From Hymenobacter sp. 5317J-9 (GTDB lineage: Bacteria; Bacteroidota; Bacteroidia; Cytophagales; Hymenobacteraceae): a DNA stretch of 64,000 bases. The notes beneath the pieces are model-generated. The model saw only the letters and a list, made by a program, of their open reading frames with translations, was not told the origin of the DNA and made no database searches. Both the position numbers and the translations under genes were made by a program. The stretch is from assembly GCF_022921075.1 (NCBI RefSeq), contig NZ_CP095050.1, positions 2,108,001 through 2,172,000 of the forward strand. The letters run 5' to 3'. Shown in pieces: positions 17,291 through 26,263 of this stretch; within the stretch, counting starts at the first letter, position 1, and the number at the start of each line of letters is the position of its first letter.

Positions 17291-18010
17291 TTAATTTCGC
17301 TGTGCAGCCGCTCTTATAGCTTGCTCTAAGTTGTCTCCCTGTAACTCGTAAGGTGCTAACTGACCAATATTGTCTCTTCTGATATGTAGTTGTCCTTCAT
17401 TGCCCTTATTCCCTCTGTGTTGTCCTTTTGAAAAAGATGGATTTGTTACCACATCTTTACTGCTCATGACCCAAAGTACAATTTGGTCTCTAAAAACGGC
17501 AACCCAAATAAATACATCACAACATTGTGGCTTTAACTGTTGAAAGTTCATTAAGAAATTTTTGTCGGAATGCCTGGAAAGGGCTTTCACGTACAGGGGA
17601 GCATCACTGTCACTATCAACAGCTCTTGAGGCTTTTACTTCAATTTTTATTCCATCCAACAACAAGTCGTAATCACCTGAATAATTTTGCTCAAGTTTTC
17701 TGCTAGGAATTTGTAGCTTGGAGCATTTTCCTTGAACATAGGTTTGGGCAAATCTCTCACCAAAACCTCTTGGCGCGGAAATCTCAAAAATCCAAAGGTT
17801 TGGATTCTCACTTATATATTCGCTTCTAATGTCAATGTATTGTTCATAGGTAAAGCCACCTTTTTTAATCAAGCCACAGATTAAATGTTCATATTCGTTA
17901 AACGGAAATATAGGTTGGTCATCTTCAGCTAACTTCAGTACCTCATCGAGGTCTGACTCTGAGCCGGTAAACGATTCAATTATTCTAAATTTTAATTCTG
18001 TAAGTTCCAT
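17291..18010 (-). CDS. Type II-like restriction endonuclease, PD-(D/E)XK fold
   Basis: The product is about 239 residues. In the numbering that starts at the alternative GTG 18013, GERFAQ (85-90) is followed by a nuclease core with D114/D116 in NYSGDYDLLLDG and E125-x-K127 in IEVKAS, the PD-(D/E)XK arrangement. It should cut the site protected by the neighbouring methyltransferase; the site is unknown. The gene overlaps the end of the methyltransferase gene by 26 bp, so the two are translationally linked. Codon use is AT-rich, unlike flanking genes, which suggests transfer. Identification rests on the motif and context, not a named family. Confidence 0.75.
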   Translation of the reverse strand: MELTELKFRIIESFTGSESDLDEVLKLAEDDQPIFPFNEYEHLICGLIKKGGFTYEQYIDIRSEYISENPNLWIFEISAPRGFGERFAQTYVQGKCSKLQIPSRKLEQNYSGDYDLLLDGIKIEVKASRAVDSDSDAPLYVKALSRHSDKNFLMNFQQLKPQCCDVFIWVAVFRDQIVLWVMSSKDVVTNPSFSKGQHRGNKGNEGQLHIRRDNIGQLAPYELQGDNLEQAIRAAAQRN

Positions 18011-19613
18011 CACTTGCTTTAGTTAATTGTAAATAGTTTAAGTAGTCGGTTTCCGAAAACTCAGAATGAGTTGAAAAGTAATCAAAATGGATTGGTAATA
18101 ATTCTAAATCCCCTCTAAGTACTTTATGGGTTAAAAACAGTTTGTTAAAAAGCCAGTTGATTATATCACTGTTTAGTAGGTGCGTGAGTTGTTTTGCGGT
18201 TAAGTTCGGAATCTTAGGAATAAGCATGTTTGCACTATTAAGAATAAGCCTTTGTTGTGTGTCGTGATAGAAGCATAAATCAGATGAAATGAATTTATAA
18301 ATGAGTTTTTCTGGAGCATTATACAGTTCTAGCGGGGCGACTTGTTGAAAGCCTACAAAATTATTCAAAATAAAAGTTCTTGGTTCTTTCAAACCGTTTT
18401 TGGTAATATCCGACCCTTTGTAAATCGGAACGTAGCCAGTTTTAGGCTCGCTGCTACAAAATTTATCATTATTGCCTGTTACAATTCCTAATGCCCAATT
18501 TGCTCCATGTTTAAGTGTAGTGTGTTTTATAGAGAAAATTTGATTGATAACCTGTGCTTGATTTTCATCAGCCCAAAAGTTGAATATATGCTTGGGGTTT
18601 TCTTTAAATGAATCTAGTTTTCTGTAAAACGAGTTAGTGCCGGCACAACACTTAACTACGTCATTAGGAGTAGCTGACTTTTTCTCAACAATGATGGCTT
18701 GTGCTTTTGTTAATAGTCCCTTAAAAGCTTTGCCATAATCAACAAAACGAGCTATTTTTTTTGAAATAAGCAATTTTCTTATATGCTCGAATGCTCCTAT
18801 ATTAAAAAAAGCTTCTTGTGTTAAGAAACCTATAATTCCGTTAGGTTTTAGAACGGATAAGCTTGCGCCGAAAAATAGGGATGTAGTATCTATGCTGTTG
18901 CCGCAGCCATATAGTGCTGAGAAGGTTTCTTTCTCTGACTTATCAATCTTTTTGCCCCAAGGTGGATTTGTGAAAATGAGGTCAAAGCAGGTGTCTACTC
19001 TGCTCATTTTGTGAGCTTCTTGTAAGAAGTCGCCAACTTTTATATTGACCGCAGCGAAGCCGAACTCATCTCTTATTCGTTGCTTAGTAATTGCAACTGC
19101 ATTGCTATCTATATCGAAGCCATAAACATTTTCAGGAGCAACACCTTGCCTGATAGCTTCAATAAGAAAATTACCAGAACCACAGCAAGGGTCTAAGAAC
19201 GTGAAGCTAGCCTTGATTTCAATATCGTTAAATAAATCCTTTACAATCCAAGACGGCGTGTAATAAATCCCTTCCTTATTTCTATAAGAATACGAGAGCG
19301 AATTTTCGTACTCAATGCCTATGCTCTCTCCCGTATAACTTTGAAATAGTGAATTTACCTTTTCTGAAACATCATTGTGGTCATGAGCATCCTTCATTAG
19401 TTTATTGGCTCTTGCAGTCAGCTTTTCTTTGCCTGCAACATCCGACATAAATGCTTTTAAGGAGTCTTGGGAAACCACCCCTTTACTCAAGGGAATTAGA
19501 TATCCCGTTTTAATCCAGTTCCTGATTGTCGCAGATGAAACATTAGCTGTTTTTGCTGCTTGTTCAATTGTCAGCCCTAACTGCACTGCTTCACCAAATA
19601 TGTTTGTCTGCAT
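17985..19613 (-). CDS. N6-adenine DNA methyltransferase with N-terminal helix-turn-helix
   Basis: This 542-residue enzyme starts with a MerR/excisionase-like helix-turn-helix (about 13-40, LTIEQAAKTANVSSATIRNW). The catalytic part shows the motif X region GIYYTPSWIV (115-124), SAM motif I DPCCGSGNF (141-149) and catalytic motif IV NPPW (216-219), followed by a probable target-recognition part after about 350. It fits the gamma-class N6-adenine type II methyltransferases. The endonuclease gene is downstream and overlaps. The gene is strongly AT-rich. The HTH may bind its own promoter, whose -7 box ends 4 bp before the ATG. Confidence 0.92.
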   Translation of the reverse strand: MQTNIFGEAVQLGLTIEQAAKTANVSSATIRNWIKTGYLIPLSKGVVSQDSLKAFMSDVAGKEKLTARANKLMKDAHDHNDVSEKVNSLFQSYTGESIGIEYENSLSYSYRNKEGIYYTPSWIVKDLFNDIEIKASFTFLDPCCGSGNFLIEAIRQGVAPENVYGFDIDSNAVAITKQRIRDEFGFAAVNIKVGDFLQEAHKMSRVDTCFDLIFTNPPWGKKIDKSEKETFSALYGCGNSIDTTSLFFGASLSVLKPNGIIGFLTQEAFFNIGAFEHIRKLLISKKIARFVDYGKAFKGLLTKAQAIIVEKKSATPNDVVKCCAGTNSFYRKLDSFKENPKHIFNFWADENQAQVINQIFSIKHTTLKHGANWALGIVTGNNDKFCSSEPKTGYVPIYKGSDITKNGLKEPRTFILNNFVGFQQVAPLELYNAPEKLIYKFISSDLCFYHDTQQRLILNSANMLIPKIPNLTAKQLTHLLNSDIINWLFNKLFLTHKVLRGDLELLPIHFDYFSTHSEFSETDYLNYLQLTKASDGTYRIKI

Positions 19614-19617
19614 TGTT

Positions 19618-19625
19618 CAAAGGTA
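19618..19625 (-). promoter_or_regulatory. Candidate -7 promoter box (TACCTTTG) for the restriction-modification genes
   Basis: TACCTTTG on the minus strand ends 4 bp before ATG 19613, so the transcript would be leaderless or nearly so. Confidence 0.5.
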
Positions 19626-19700
19626 GTGAAATTATTGTTTAATCTTGCTTTACAGATTATAACAGTTGCTTCAGTATATATATGACAGGTAAAGAGGGTC

Positions 19701-19735
19701 GTTTCGGGAAGCACACCAAGTGTATTTCCCGAAAC
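19701..19735 (-). terminator. Stem-loop downstream of the phosphohexomutase gene
   Basis: GTTTCGGGAA (19701-19710) pairs with TTCCCGAAAC (19726-19735) around a 15-nt loop, 34 bp after the mutase stop. No long T-run follows on the minus strand, so termination is only likely. Confidence 0.4.
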
Positions 19736-19768
19736 AATCCGACTTTGGTGACAGCGAAATTATCTGAA

Positions 19769-21505
19769 CTACTGCAGCTTCATGTCCGCAATAATCGCCT
19801 GAATTTTCTCGTGCGCCAGCCGTTGCGCTAGGTCAAAATCGACGGCTGATTTCAGCGGCTGCTTCACGCTGAAATAGAACTTGATTTTGGGCTCGGTGCC
19901 GCTGGGGCGGGCCGAGATTTTGCTGCCGTCTTCGGTGAGGAACTGGAGCACGTTGGAGCTTTCCACGCCGGTGTCGGTGGCCAGGCCGGTGCGCAGGTCG
20001 TGGATGCGGCCGGTTTTGTAGTCGCGGATTTCCACCACTTTCAGGCCGGCGATGGTGGCGGGCGGGTTGGCGCGCAGGCTGGCCATCATCTCCTGGATTT
20101 CCTCGGCGCCGCGCTGGCCTTTTTTGGTGAGGGAAATCAGGTCTTCCACGTAGAGGCCGTACTGGGCGTACATCTCCACCATTTCCTGGTAGAGCGTGCG
20201 GCCCTTGTCTTTGGCCACGGCGGCCATTTCGGCCACCAGCGCGCAGGCCGAGATGGCGTCTTTGTCGCGCACAAAATCGCCGATGAGGAAGCCGTAGCTC
20301 TCCTCGCCGCCGCCGATGTAGGTTTCGCGCCCTTCGAGGTCGCGGATGAGGCCGGCGATGTACTTAAAGCCGGTGAGCGTACGGTAGCTCTTCACGTTGA
20401 AGGAGCGGGCAATGTCGCCGAGGATTTCGCTCGTCACGATGGTGTAGACGATGTAGTCTTTGGGCGTGCTCTGGCCGGCGCGGTGGCGGGCCGACAGCAG
20501 GTAGTGGGTGAGCACGGCGGCGGTCTGGTTGCCGTTGAGTAGCACCCACTCGCCCTTGTCGTTTTTCACGCCCACGCCCACGCGGTCGGCGTCGGGGTCG
20601 GTGGCCAGCACGATGTCGGCGTTGGTGGCCTTGGCCTGGTCGAGGGCCAGCTGCATGGCGCTTTTCTCCTCCGGGTTGGGCGACTGCACGGTGGGAAAGT
20701 TGCCGTCGGGCGTGGCCTGGGCTTCCAGCACGTTCACGTTGGTGAAGCCGAACTCGCGCAGCAGGCCGGGCACCAGCGTCACGCCCGAGCCATGAATTGG
20801 CGTGTACACGATGTTCAAATCGTGCTGCCGCTGAATGGCTGCGGGGTCGATGCTGAGCTGCTTGGCGGCGGCAAAATATTTCGCATCAATATCAGCCCCG
20901 ATGCTGATGATTTTCGACGGGTCGCCTTCGAACTTCACCTCGCTGGGGCTGGTGATTTTGTTGACTTCGGCGATGATGTTCTGGTCGTGCGGCGCCACTA
21001 CCTGCGAGCCGTCGTTCCAGTACACTTTGTAGCCGTTATATTCCTTGGGGTTGTGCGACGCCGTGATGACGCAGCCGCTCTGGCACTGCAGCTCCCGAAT
21101 GGCAAACGACAGCTCCGGCGTGGGCCGCAGGGCTTCAAACAGGTAGACCACGATGCCATTGGCCGAGAAAATACCGGCGGCAATTTCAGCAAAGGCGCGG
21201 CTGTTGTTGCGGCTGTCGTGCGCAACGGCCACCTTGATTTGCTGACCGGGGAAACTCTGCAGCAAGTAGTTGCACAGGCCCTGCGTGGCCATGCCCAGGG
21301 TGTAGCGGTTCATGCGGTTCGAGCCCGGGCCCATGATGCCGCGCAGGCCGCCCGTACCAAACTCCAGGGTGCGGTAGAAGGCGTCGGTGAGCTGGTCGTC
21401 CTGCCCGCTGGCCTGCATCTGGCGGATGGCGGCCTGGGTGTCGGCGTCGTAGTCGGGCGTGAGCCAGGTATTGATGGTGTTCTGGACTTCGGGGGTGAGG
21501 GGCAT
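19769..21505 (-). CDS. Phosphoglucomutase/phosphomannomutase family phosphohexomutase
   Basis: This 578-residue cytosolic enzyme interconverts hexose 1- and 6-phosphates (glucose or mannose). All four family loops are present: phosphoserine S150 in TASHNP (with YNGYKVYWNDG), metal loop DPDADR, sugar loop GGEESYGF and phosphate loop RPSGTEPKIKFYFS. The length is that of the long phospho-sugar mutase subfamily. It lies after the T9SS cargo gene on the same strand, with a 121 bp gap. Confidence 0.96.
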   Translation of the reverse strand: MPLTPEVQNTINTWLTPDYDADTQAAIRQMQASGQDDQLTDAFYRTLEFGTGGLRGIMGPGSNRMNRYTLGMATQGLCNYLLQSFPGQQIKVAVAHDSRNNSRAFAEIAAGIFSANGIVVYLFEALRPTPELSFAIRELQCQSGCVITASHNPKEYNGYKVYWNDGSQVVAPHDQNIIAEVNKITSPSEVKFEGDPSKIISIGADIDAKYFAAAKQLSIDPAAIQRQHDLNIVYTPIHGSGVTLVPGLLREFGFTNVNVLEAQATPDGNFPTVQSPNPEEKSAMQLALDQAKATNADIVLATDPDADRVGVGVKNDKGEWVLLNGNQTAAVLTHYLLSARHRAGQSTPKDYIVYTIVTSEILGDIARSFNVKSYRTLTGFKYIAGLIRDLEGRETYIGGGEESYGFLIGDFVRDKDAISACALVAEMAAVAKDKGRTLYQEMVEMYAQYGLYVEDLISLTKKGQRGAEEIQEMMASLRANPPATIAGLKVVEIRDYKTGRIHDLRTGLATDTGVESSNVLQFLTEDGSKISARPSGTEPKIKFYFSVKQPLKSAVDFDLAQRLAHEKIQAIIADMKLQ

Positions 21506-21626
21506 GGGGCGAAAGAATAGGGTTCGGTTGGGCGGAAACGGCCGTAAAGGAAAGAAAGTTGGCGGGAAAAGGCCAGCTTGCGGACTTTGAGACCCTGCAA
21601 AATTGGCCAGGCCGTGCGGGTTGCGG

Positions 21627-22868
21627 CTATTGCAGCTCCACTTTCTGCGAAAACACGGCGCCGGTCGCCTCCATTTTCAGCACGTAGATGCCGGCGGCCA
21701 GCCCGGCTACCGGCAGTTCCTGCGTGGACTGGCCGGCGGCCAGCTGTCCGGTGGCCACGGTGCGGCCCTGCACATCCTGCAGCACCAGCCGCAGCGCGCC
21801 CGCCAGCTCAGTGCCCCGCGCTATGCGAATGGCCTGCCGTGCCGGATTGGGCGAAACCGAAACCCCAGCGCTGCCCGCTTGCCGGGCGGCGGTGGGCACG
21901 GCCTGCGCCAGCCAGGGCCGCGTGTTCAGCGCATACAACCGCGCCGGAACGTTAACAATACTGTTTATCTGCTCATTGGATAGGAAAACGCGGTACTGGT
22001 CCACAAACGTTAGCCCTTCGGCTTGCCCGATGAGTAGGGCGTTGGGCAGCTCAATCCGGCGCTTGTTGCCTTTCAGATACTGCCCGCCCCGAAAGTCCGA
22101 CAGCAGCCACATAAAAGTGGCGCCGGTGCTGGCATTATATCCCAGCAGCGCCGCGCCAGTACCCGCGGGGTTGAGGTCGGCAGCCGTAATCAGCCCGTTC
22201 ACGTTGAAGCTGCCTTTGAAATGCGCTACGTAGGTACCGGGCTGGGCCGGAATGGTGTAATACTTGGTGCGCAGGTCGGCCCAGTTCTTCGTGAACAGGT
22301 GCAGCGAATCGTTCGAGTAAAAGAAGGCTTCGCAGTCGAAATTGTGGTTGTTGGTGGCCGGGCTGAACGTGGTTTGGTCGGGGTAGCTGAAGTTGATGGC
22401 CTGCGCCGTCACGGACACGTTGGCGCCGGTGCCGATGTCGGCTTTGGGCACGCGCAGCACCCGCAAATCGCGCCGGTCGCCGTTGTTGTTGCCGAAGTCG
22501 CCGATGTAGAGATTCTGTGCGTCGGCGGCAATGTCTTCCCAATCAACATTGATGACGTTGGTGATAACTACCTGCTGCACTATCGCGCCCGAGGTCGAAT
22601 CAATTTTGTAGAAGCTGGGTGTGTTGTTGCTGTCGTTGTGGGTCCACAGGTTGCGGTCGGTGTATATCAGCCCCGAGCTTTCGGGCACGGCACTGCCCAG
22701 CGGCGTTTTCGTCACCAGCGGAGCGCTGGTGGTAGCGTACTGGCACGAGCCGTCATTGACGGTGGCGGACGGGTTGTAGTTCGTGGCGCGCGGGTCGGTG
22801 CAGCCGCTCTGGGCCCGGGCCGGGAAGCAGGCCAGCAGCAGCAAAAAGGAAATAGCCGTTTTTACCAT
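21627..22868 (-). CDS. T9SS-sorted secreted protein of unknown function
   Basis: From ATG 22868 the product is 413 residues with a signal peptide (MVKTAISFLLLLACFPARAQ), a short Cys-containing segment with GCTDPRATNYNP and NDGSC typical of surface repeats, a propeller-like middle (NLWTHNDSNNTPSFYKID, DWEDIAADAQNLYIGDFGN) and a C-terminal sorting domain (VSPNPARQAIRI ending LAAGIYVLKMEATG). It should cross the outer membrane by T9SS and be attached or released. The activity is unknown. ATG 22880 is four codons further upstream and less likely. Confidence 0.82.
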   Translation of the reverse strand: MVKTAISFLLLLACFPARAQSGCTDPRATNYNPSATVNDGSCQYATTSAPLVTKTPLGSAVPESSGLIYTDRNLWTHNDSNNTPSFYKIDSTSGAIVQQVVITNVINVDWEDIAADAQNLYIGDFGNNNGDRRDLRVLRVPKADIGTGANVSVTAQAINFSYPDQTTFSPATNNHNFDCEAFFYSNDSLHLFTKNWADLRTKYYTIPAQPGTYVAHFKGSFNVNGLITAADLNPAGTGAALLGYNASTGATFMWLLSDFRGGQYLKGNKRRIELPNALLIGQAEGLTFVDQYRVFLSNEQINSIVNVPARLYALNTRPWLAQAVPTAARQAGSAGVSVSPNPARQAIRIARGTELAGALRLVLQDVQGRTVATGQLAAGQSTQELPVAGLAAGIYVLKMEATGAVFSQKVELQ

Positions 22869-22887
22869 AGCACGGAGCAAAAAAGAA

Positions 22888-22977
22888 CGTCATGCTGAGC
22901 GCAGCCGAAGCATCTCTACCGCAATAGTAATGAATTACTTGTGCAGTAGAGAAGCTTCGGCTTTGCTCAGCATGACG
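22888..22977. repeat. Family A palindromic repeat, copy A5
   Basis: Arms start CGTCATGCTGAGCGCAG and end TTTGCTCAGCATGACG. It lies between hppD and the T9SS gene, shorter in the centre than other copies. Confidence 0.92.
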
Positions 22978-23009
22978 TTCTCACATCAGCCGAAACATGG
23001 CTTCCGATT

Positions 23010-24143
23010 CTACAGGTTGCCCCGCAGCGCCTGCTCGCGCTCGATGCTTTCAAACAGGGCTTTGAAGTTGCCTTTGCCGAAGCTCTTGGCGCCTTTGCGC
23101 TGGATGATTTCGTAGAATACCGTGGGGCGGTCCTCCACCGGCTTGGTGAAAATCTGGAGCAGGTAGCCTTCCTCGTCGCGGTCCACCAGCAGGTTCAGGG
23201 CTTTCAACGACTCCAGGTCTTCGTCGATGGCGCCGATGCGCTCCAGCAGGTCTTCGTAGTAGGCGCCGGGCACGCTCAGGAACTCCACGCCGCGGCGGCG
23301 CAGCTCGGTCACGGTGGCGCGGATGTCGTTGGTGGCGATGGCGATGTGCTGCACGCCGGGCGAGTGGTAGTAGTCGAGATACTCTTCAATCTGCGACTTT
23401 TTCTTGCCTTCGGCGGGCTCGTTGATGGGGAATTTCACGTAGCCGTTGCCGTTGGAAACGACCTTGCTCATCAGGGCCGAATACTCGGTCGAGATGTCTT
23501 CGTCGTCGAAGGTGAGCAGGAGTTTGAAACCCATCACGTCCTCGTAGAACTTCACCCACTGGTTCATTTCGCCCCAGCCCACGTTGCCCACGCAGTGGTC
23601 GACGTGCAGCAGGCCCACCGGCGCGCCCTGGGGCACGCCGCTGCTCTTGGCCACGAAGCCGGGCATGAACGGACCCGAGTAATTCGTGCGCTCCACGAAG
23701 GTGTGCACGCTCTCGCCGTAGGTATAGATGCCGGCCAGCGTCATGCTGCCATGCTCGTCCTCAATGGTGTAGGGCTCGAAGGCCGATTTGGCGCCGCGCT
23801 TGGTGGTTTCTTCCCACGACTGGCGGGCGTCGTCCACCCACAGGGCCATCACCTTCACGCCGTCGCCGTGCTGGGCCACGTGGCGGGTGATGTCAGAATC
23901 GGGCAGGAGAGAGGTGGTGAGCACCAGGCGGATTTTGCCCTGCTGGAGCACGTAGCTGGCACGGTCGCGCAGGCCGGTTTCGGGGCCGGCGTAGGCCACC
24001 AGCTCGAAGCCGAACGCGGCCTGGTAGTAGTAGGCCGACTGCTTGGCGTTGCCCACGTAGAATTCAACGAAGTCGGTGCCTTTGAGTGGGAGGAAGTCCT
24101 GGGCGGGCTGGGCCAGCACTTCGGGCGAGGTCATGGTTTGCAT
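23010..24143 (-). CDS. hppD: 4-hydroxyphenylpyruvate dioxygenase
   Basis: This 377-residue non-haem iron enzyme turns 4-hydroxyphenylpyruvate into homogentisate in tyrosine breakdown. The iron ligands are visible as H183 (LLHVDHCVGN), H266 (GVQHIAIAT) and E345 (FYEIIQRKG), in the normal two-domain vicinal-oxygen-chelate layout and length. The related HMS synthase is less likely given the typical HppD tail GKGNFKALFESIEREQ. Start choice is between ATG 24143 and 24134. No homogentisate dioxygenase is in the window. Confidence 0.96.
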   Translation of the reverse strand: MQTMTSPEVLAQPAQDFLPLKGTDFVEFYVGNAKQSAYYYQAAFGFELVAYAGPETGLRDRASYVLQQGKIRLVLTTSLLPDSDITRHVAQHGDGVKVMALWVDDARQSWEETTKRGAKSAFEPYTIEDEHGSMTLAGIYTYGESVHTFVERTNYSGPFMPGFVAKSSGVPQGAPVGLLHVDHCVGNVGWGEMNQWVKFYEDVMGFKLLLTFDDEDISTEYSALMSKVVSNGNGYVKFPINEPAEGKKKSQIEEYLDYYHSPGVQHIAIATNDIRATVTELRRRGVEFLSVPGAYYEDLLERIGAIDEDLESLKALNLLVDRDEEGYLLQIFTKPVEDRPTVFYEIIQRKGAKSFGKGNFKALFESIEREQALRGNL

Positions 24144-24309
24144 GGGTGGAGATACGGAAAAGGGTGGGGAATGAACGCGGTAAAAATACGGGTTTGATTA
24201 ATTCCGAACGGCGTTGGGCTCGAAGTGGTGCCGGCGCGCGGGCGGCGCCGCGCAGGTTTGGCAATTCATTCCCATTTTTGTGCCCAATCATCTGCCTTAG
24301 CGCCACCCA

Positions 24310-24696
24310 ATGAATACCGAAGAACTGAACCGCGCCCTCGTGGCCCTGATTGAGAAAAAGGCCGAGCTGCACACCCTCACCTACGACGACGCCCGCTACG
24401 ACGACGTGGAAGAGGCCCTGCACGACCTCGAAGACGATTTCAACGACGAGTACGGCGACTTCCTCGAAACGGCGCTCGACAAGGTGCACACCGACCTGAA
24501 GTCGGACACCGACGTGCTGCTGCCCACCGCCTACCTGCCCAGCAACCCCAATTCGACGCCCTCGCCCAAAGAAGGCGTGTGGGTTGACTCGGAGAAATAC
24601 CCCGGCAAAGAAGCCCGCATCACGCTGGTGCCCAACCCCGTGCGCATCATGCTCACGGTGGGCAAAACCGTGCAGCAGGAGCTGTGGAAGGCGTAA
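24310..24696 (+). CDS. Conserved hypothetical acidic protein
   Basis: The product is 128 residues with an acidic helical first half (AELHTLTYDDARYDDVEEAL, DFNDEYGDFLETALDKVH) and a beta-rich second half (EARITLVPNPVRIMLTVG). There is no signal peptide, membrane segment or known motif. Strong codon bias and a tidy start support it as real. I do not recognise a family. A family A repeat lies downstream. Confidence 0.7.
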   Translation: MNTEELNRALVALIEKKAELHTLTYDDARYDDVEEALHDLEDDFNDEYGDFLETALDKVHTDLKSDTDVLLPTAYLPSNPNSTPSPKEGVWVDSEKYPGKEARITLVPNPVRIMLTVGKTVQQELWKA

Positions 24697-24725
24697 GCCT
24701 TCGCCTGGGCATCGAATAAAAAGAA

Positions 24726-24826
24726 CGTCATGCTGAGCGCAGCCGAAGCATCTCGCGTGGGGAAGTAATTCAATCGTAAGATTTTACATCCACACGCGAG
24801 ATGCTTCGACTGCGCTCAGCATGACG
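24726..24826. repeat. Family A palindromic repeat, copy A6
   Basis: Arms start CGTCATGCTGAGCGCAG and end CTGCGCTCAGCATGACG. It lies between the acidic protein gene and the DUF952 gene. Confidence 0.93.
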
Positions 24827-24858
24827 TTCTGCTTTACCACTTTTTATATAAACGCAAT

Positions 24859-25218
24859 ATGCTCTACCGCATCGCCGAGCCCGCCGATTGGCAACGTGCC
24901 CGGCAAACCGGCTTTTTCGCCAGCGCCGACCTGGCCGCCGAGGGTTTCATTCACTCCTCCGAACAGCACCAGATTTTGGAAACTGCGCGCCGCTACTACG
25001 CGGGCCGTACCGATTTGCTCTTGCTGGAATGGGACGAAGCAGCCCTAGACGCCGCCGGCGTGCGCGTAGAGCGCGAATGGGTCGAGAGCCGACAGCAGCA
25101 TTTTGCGCACGTATTCGGCCCGGTGCCGCTGGGTGCCATTTGCCGCGTCTGGCCCCTTGAGGCCAATCAAGAGGGAGAATTTCGGTTGCCGTTGGAGTTG
25201 CATTCGGCGGGCGAATAA
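24859..25218 (+). CDS. DUF952 family protein
   Basis: This 119-residue protein is a single DUF952 domain: MLYRIAEPADWQRARQTGFF, then EGFIHSSEQHQIL, and YARGRT-type text replaced here by YYAGRTDLLLLEWDEA. The central F-I-H-x-S motif is the family hallmark. Function is unknown; the fold is thought to be related to ADP-ribosyltransferase-like toxins or Tpt1, which I treat as weak. The gene overlaps no real neighbour; a lipoprotein gene follows 79 bp later. Confidence 0.85.
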   Translation: MLYRIAEPADWQRARQTGFFASADLAAEGFIHSSEQHQILETARRYYAGRTDLLLLEWDEAALDAAGVRVEREWVESRQQHFAHVFGPVPLGAICRVWPLEANQEGEFRLPLELHSAGE

Positions 25219-25297
25219 ATTTTTAAAGGCCGGTGCAACCCCCGCGCGGTGCGGCGCATCTTCCGCCCAGAAGCAAACCTCTAAAACGTTCCGTTTT

Positions 25298-26140
25298 ATG
25301 CTGTCTCTCCACTTGCGTCCGTTGCGCTGGCTGGCCCTGGTGGGGCTGGCCACGGCCTGCGCCCCCACTTATCAGCTGGGCTTGAAGCCCGTCAAATCGA
25401 CCGGCCTGTTTGCCGAGGGCCGCGAGCAGGCCCAGGCCGTGGCCGATAGCGTGGAAGTGCGCCTGAGCTTTGTGTGCTACGAGGCCAACCGCGTGGTATT
25501 CGAGGCCGAGTACCGCAACCCAACCCGTCGTTCGTTGGTGGTCGACCCGGCCGCGTTTCAATACGAAGCCAACCGCCTGCCGGCCCCCGCGACCGAGCCC
25601 AAAACCAAGCGGCCAAAGCCCCTGCCCGGCGCCGAAGTGACCGCCGCCGTGGCCGCCGCCAGCATGGCGCTGCCCTTGCCGCCGCTGCCGCCCCAGGCCG
25701 TGGCCGCCTTCGACCCAGAGCCCGAAATCAGCGCGCTGAAGGCCAAAGCCGACAAAGAAGCCGAGAAGGCTGCCCGCTTCGACTGGCTGGGGCTGGGCCT
25801 GGCGGCGGCCAGCCTGGCTACCGACGTGGCCAGCATCGGCAAGCGCGAAACCCCGGCCCAATACCAAAGCCGCTTGTCCATTCACGATGCCGCCGTGGCT
25901 TACAACGTCATTTCCAGCGCCACTAAAATTGAGCACGCCGTGGCCGCCGAAGTGCTGCAGCAGCGCGCCGCCATGCTGCAGGACTACGCCCTGCGCAAGG
26001 TGACCCTGGAGCCCGGCCAGCAGGTGCGCGGCTACCTCTACTTCCCCCGCTACGACGCTGCCGACGGCTTCGTGCTGAAAGCCCCCGTGGGCAGCACCGT
26101 GGTGCCGCTGGAGTTTGCGCAGGTGCGCAAGCGGCAGTAA
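25298..26140 (+). CDS. Lipoprotein of unknown function
   Basis: From ATG 25298 the product is 280 residues with a lipoprotein signal (RWLALVGLATACAPTYQLGL, Cys after LATA). It has a beta-rich segment (DSVEVRLSFVCYEANRVVFE), a Pro/Ala-rich linker and an Ala-rich helical part with EISALKAKADKEAEKAARF. A longer frame reaching 25103 overlaps the DUF952 gene and is not preferred. A rho-independent terminator follows 24 bp after the stop. No family is recognised. Confidence 0.72.
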   Translation: MLSLHLRPLRWLALVGLATACAPTYQLGLKPVKSTGLFAEGREQAQAVADSVEVRLSFVCYEANRVVFEAEYRNPTRRSLVVDPAAFQYEANRLPAPATEPKTKRPKPLPGAEVTAAVAAASMALPLPPLPPQAVAAFDPEPEISALKAKADKEAEKAARFDWLGLGLAAASLATDVASIGKRETPAQYQSRLSIHDAAVAYNVISSATKIEHAVAAEVLQQRAAMLQDYALRKVTLEPGQQVRGYLYFPRYDAADGFVLKAPVGSTVVPLEFAQVRKRQ

Positions 26141-26164
26141 GCGTTAGGCCAGATTTGATGGAAA

Positions 26165-26194
26165 GCCCTTGCAGCGTTGCGAGGGCCTTTTTTT
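26165..26194 (+). terminator. Rho-independent terminator
   Basis: GCCCT pairs with AGGGC around a GC-rich loop (with some extra pairing), followed by seven T residues. Confidence 0.75.
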
Positions 26195-26263
26195 GATTGA
26201 GCTGAGCAAGCGGTAGGATTCCGTAGTCGCTGCGTGAAGGCTGAGTAGGGTAGGGGCGCATGT

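Noticed and set aside
17291..19613. Single type IIG enzyme with fused cleavage and methylation
   Set aside because: The nuclease motif and the methyltransferase motifs are in two separate, overlapping frames with their own starts and stops.
25103..25297. Upstream extension of the lipoprotein gene
   Set aside because: It overlaps the end of the DUF952 gene and hides the clear lipoprotein signal that starts at 25298.
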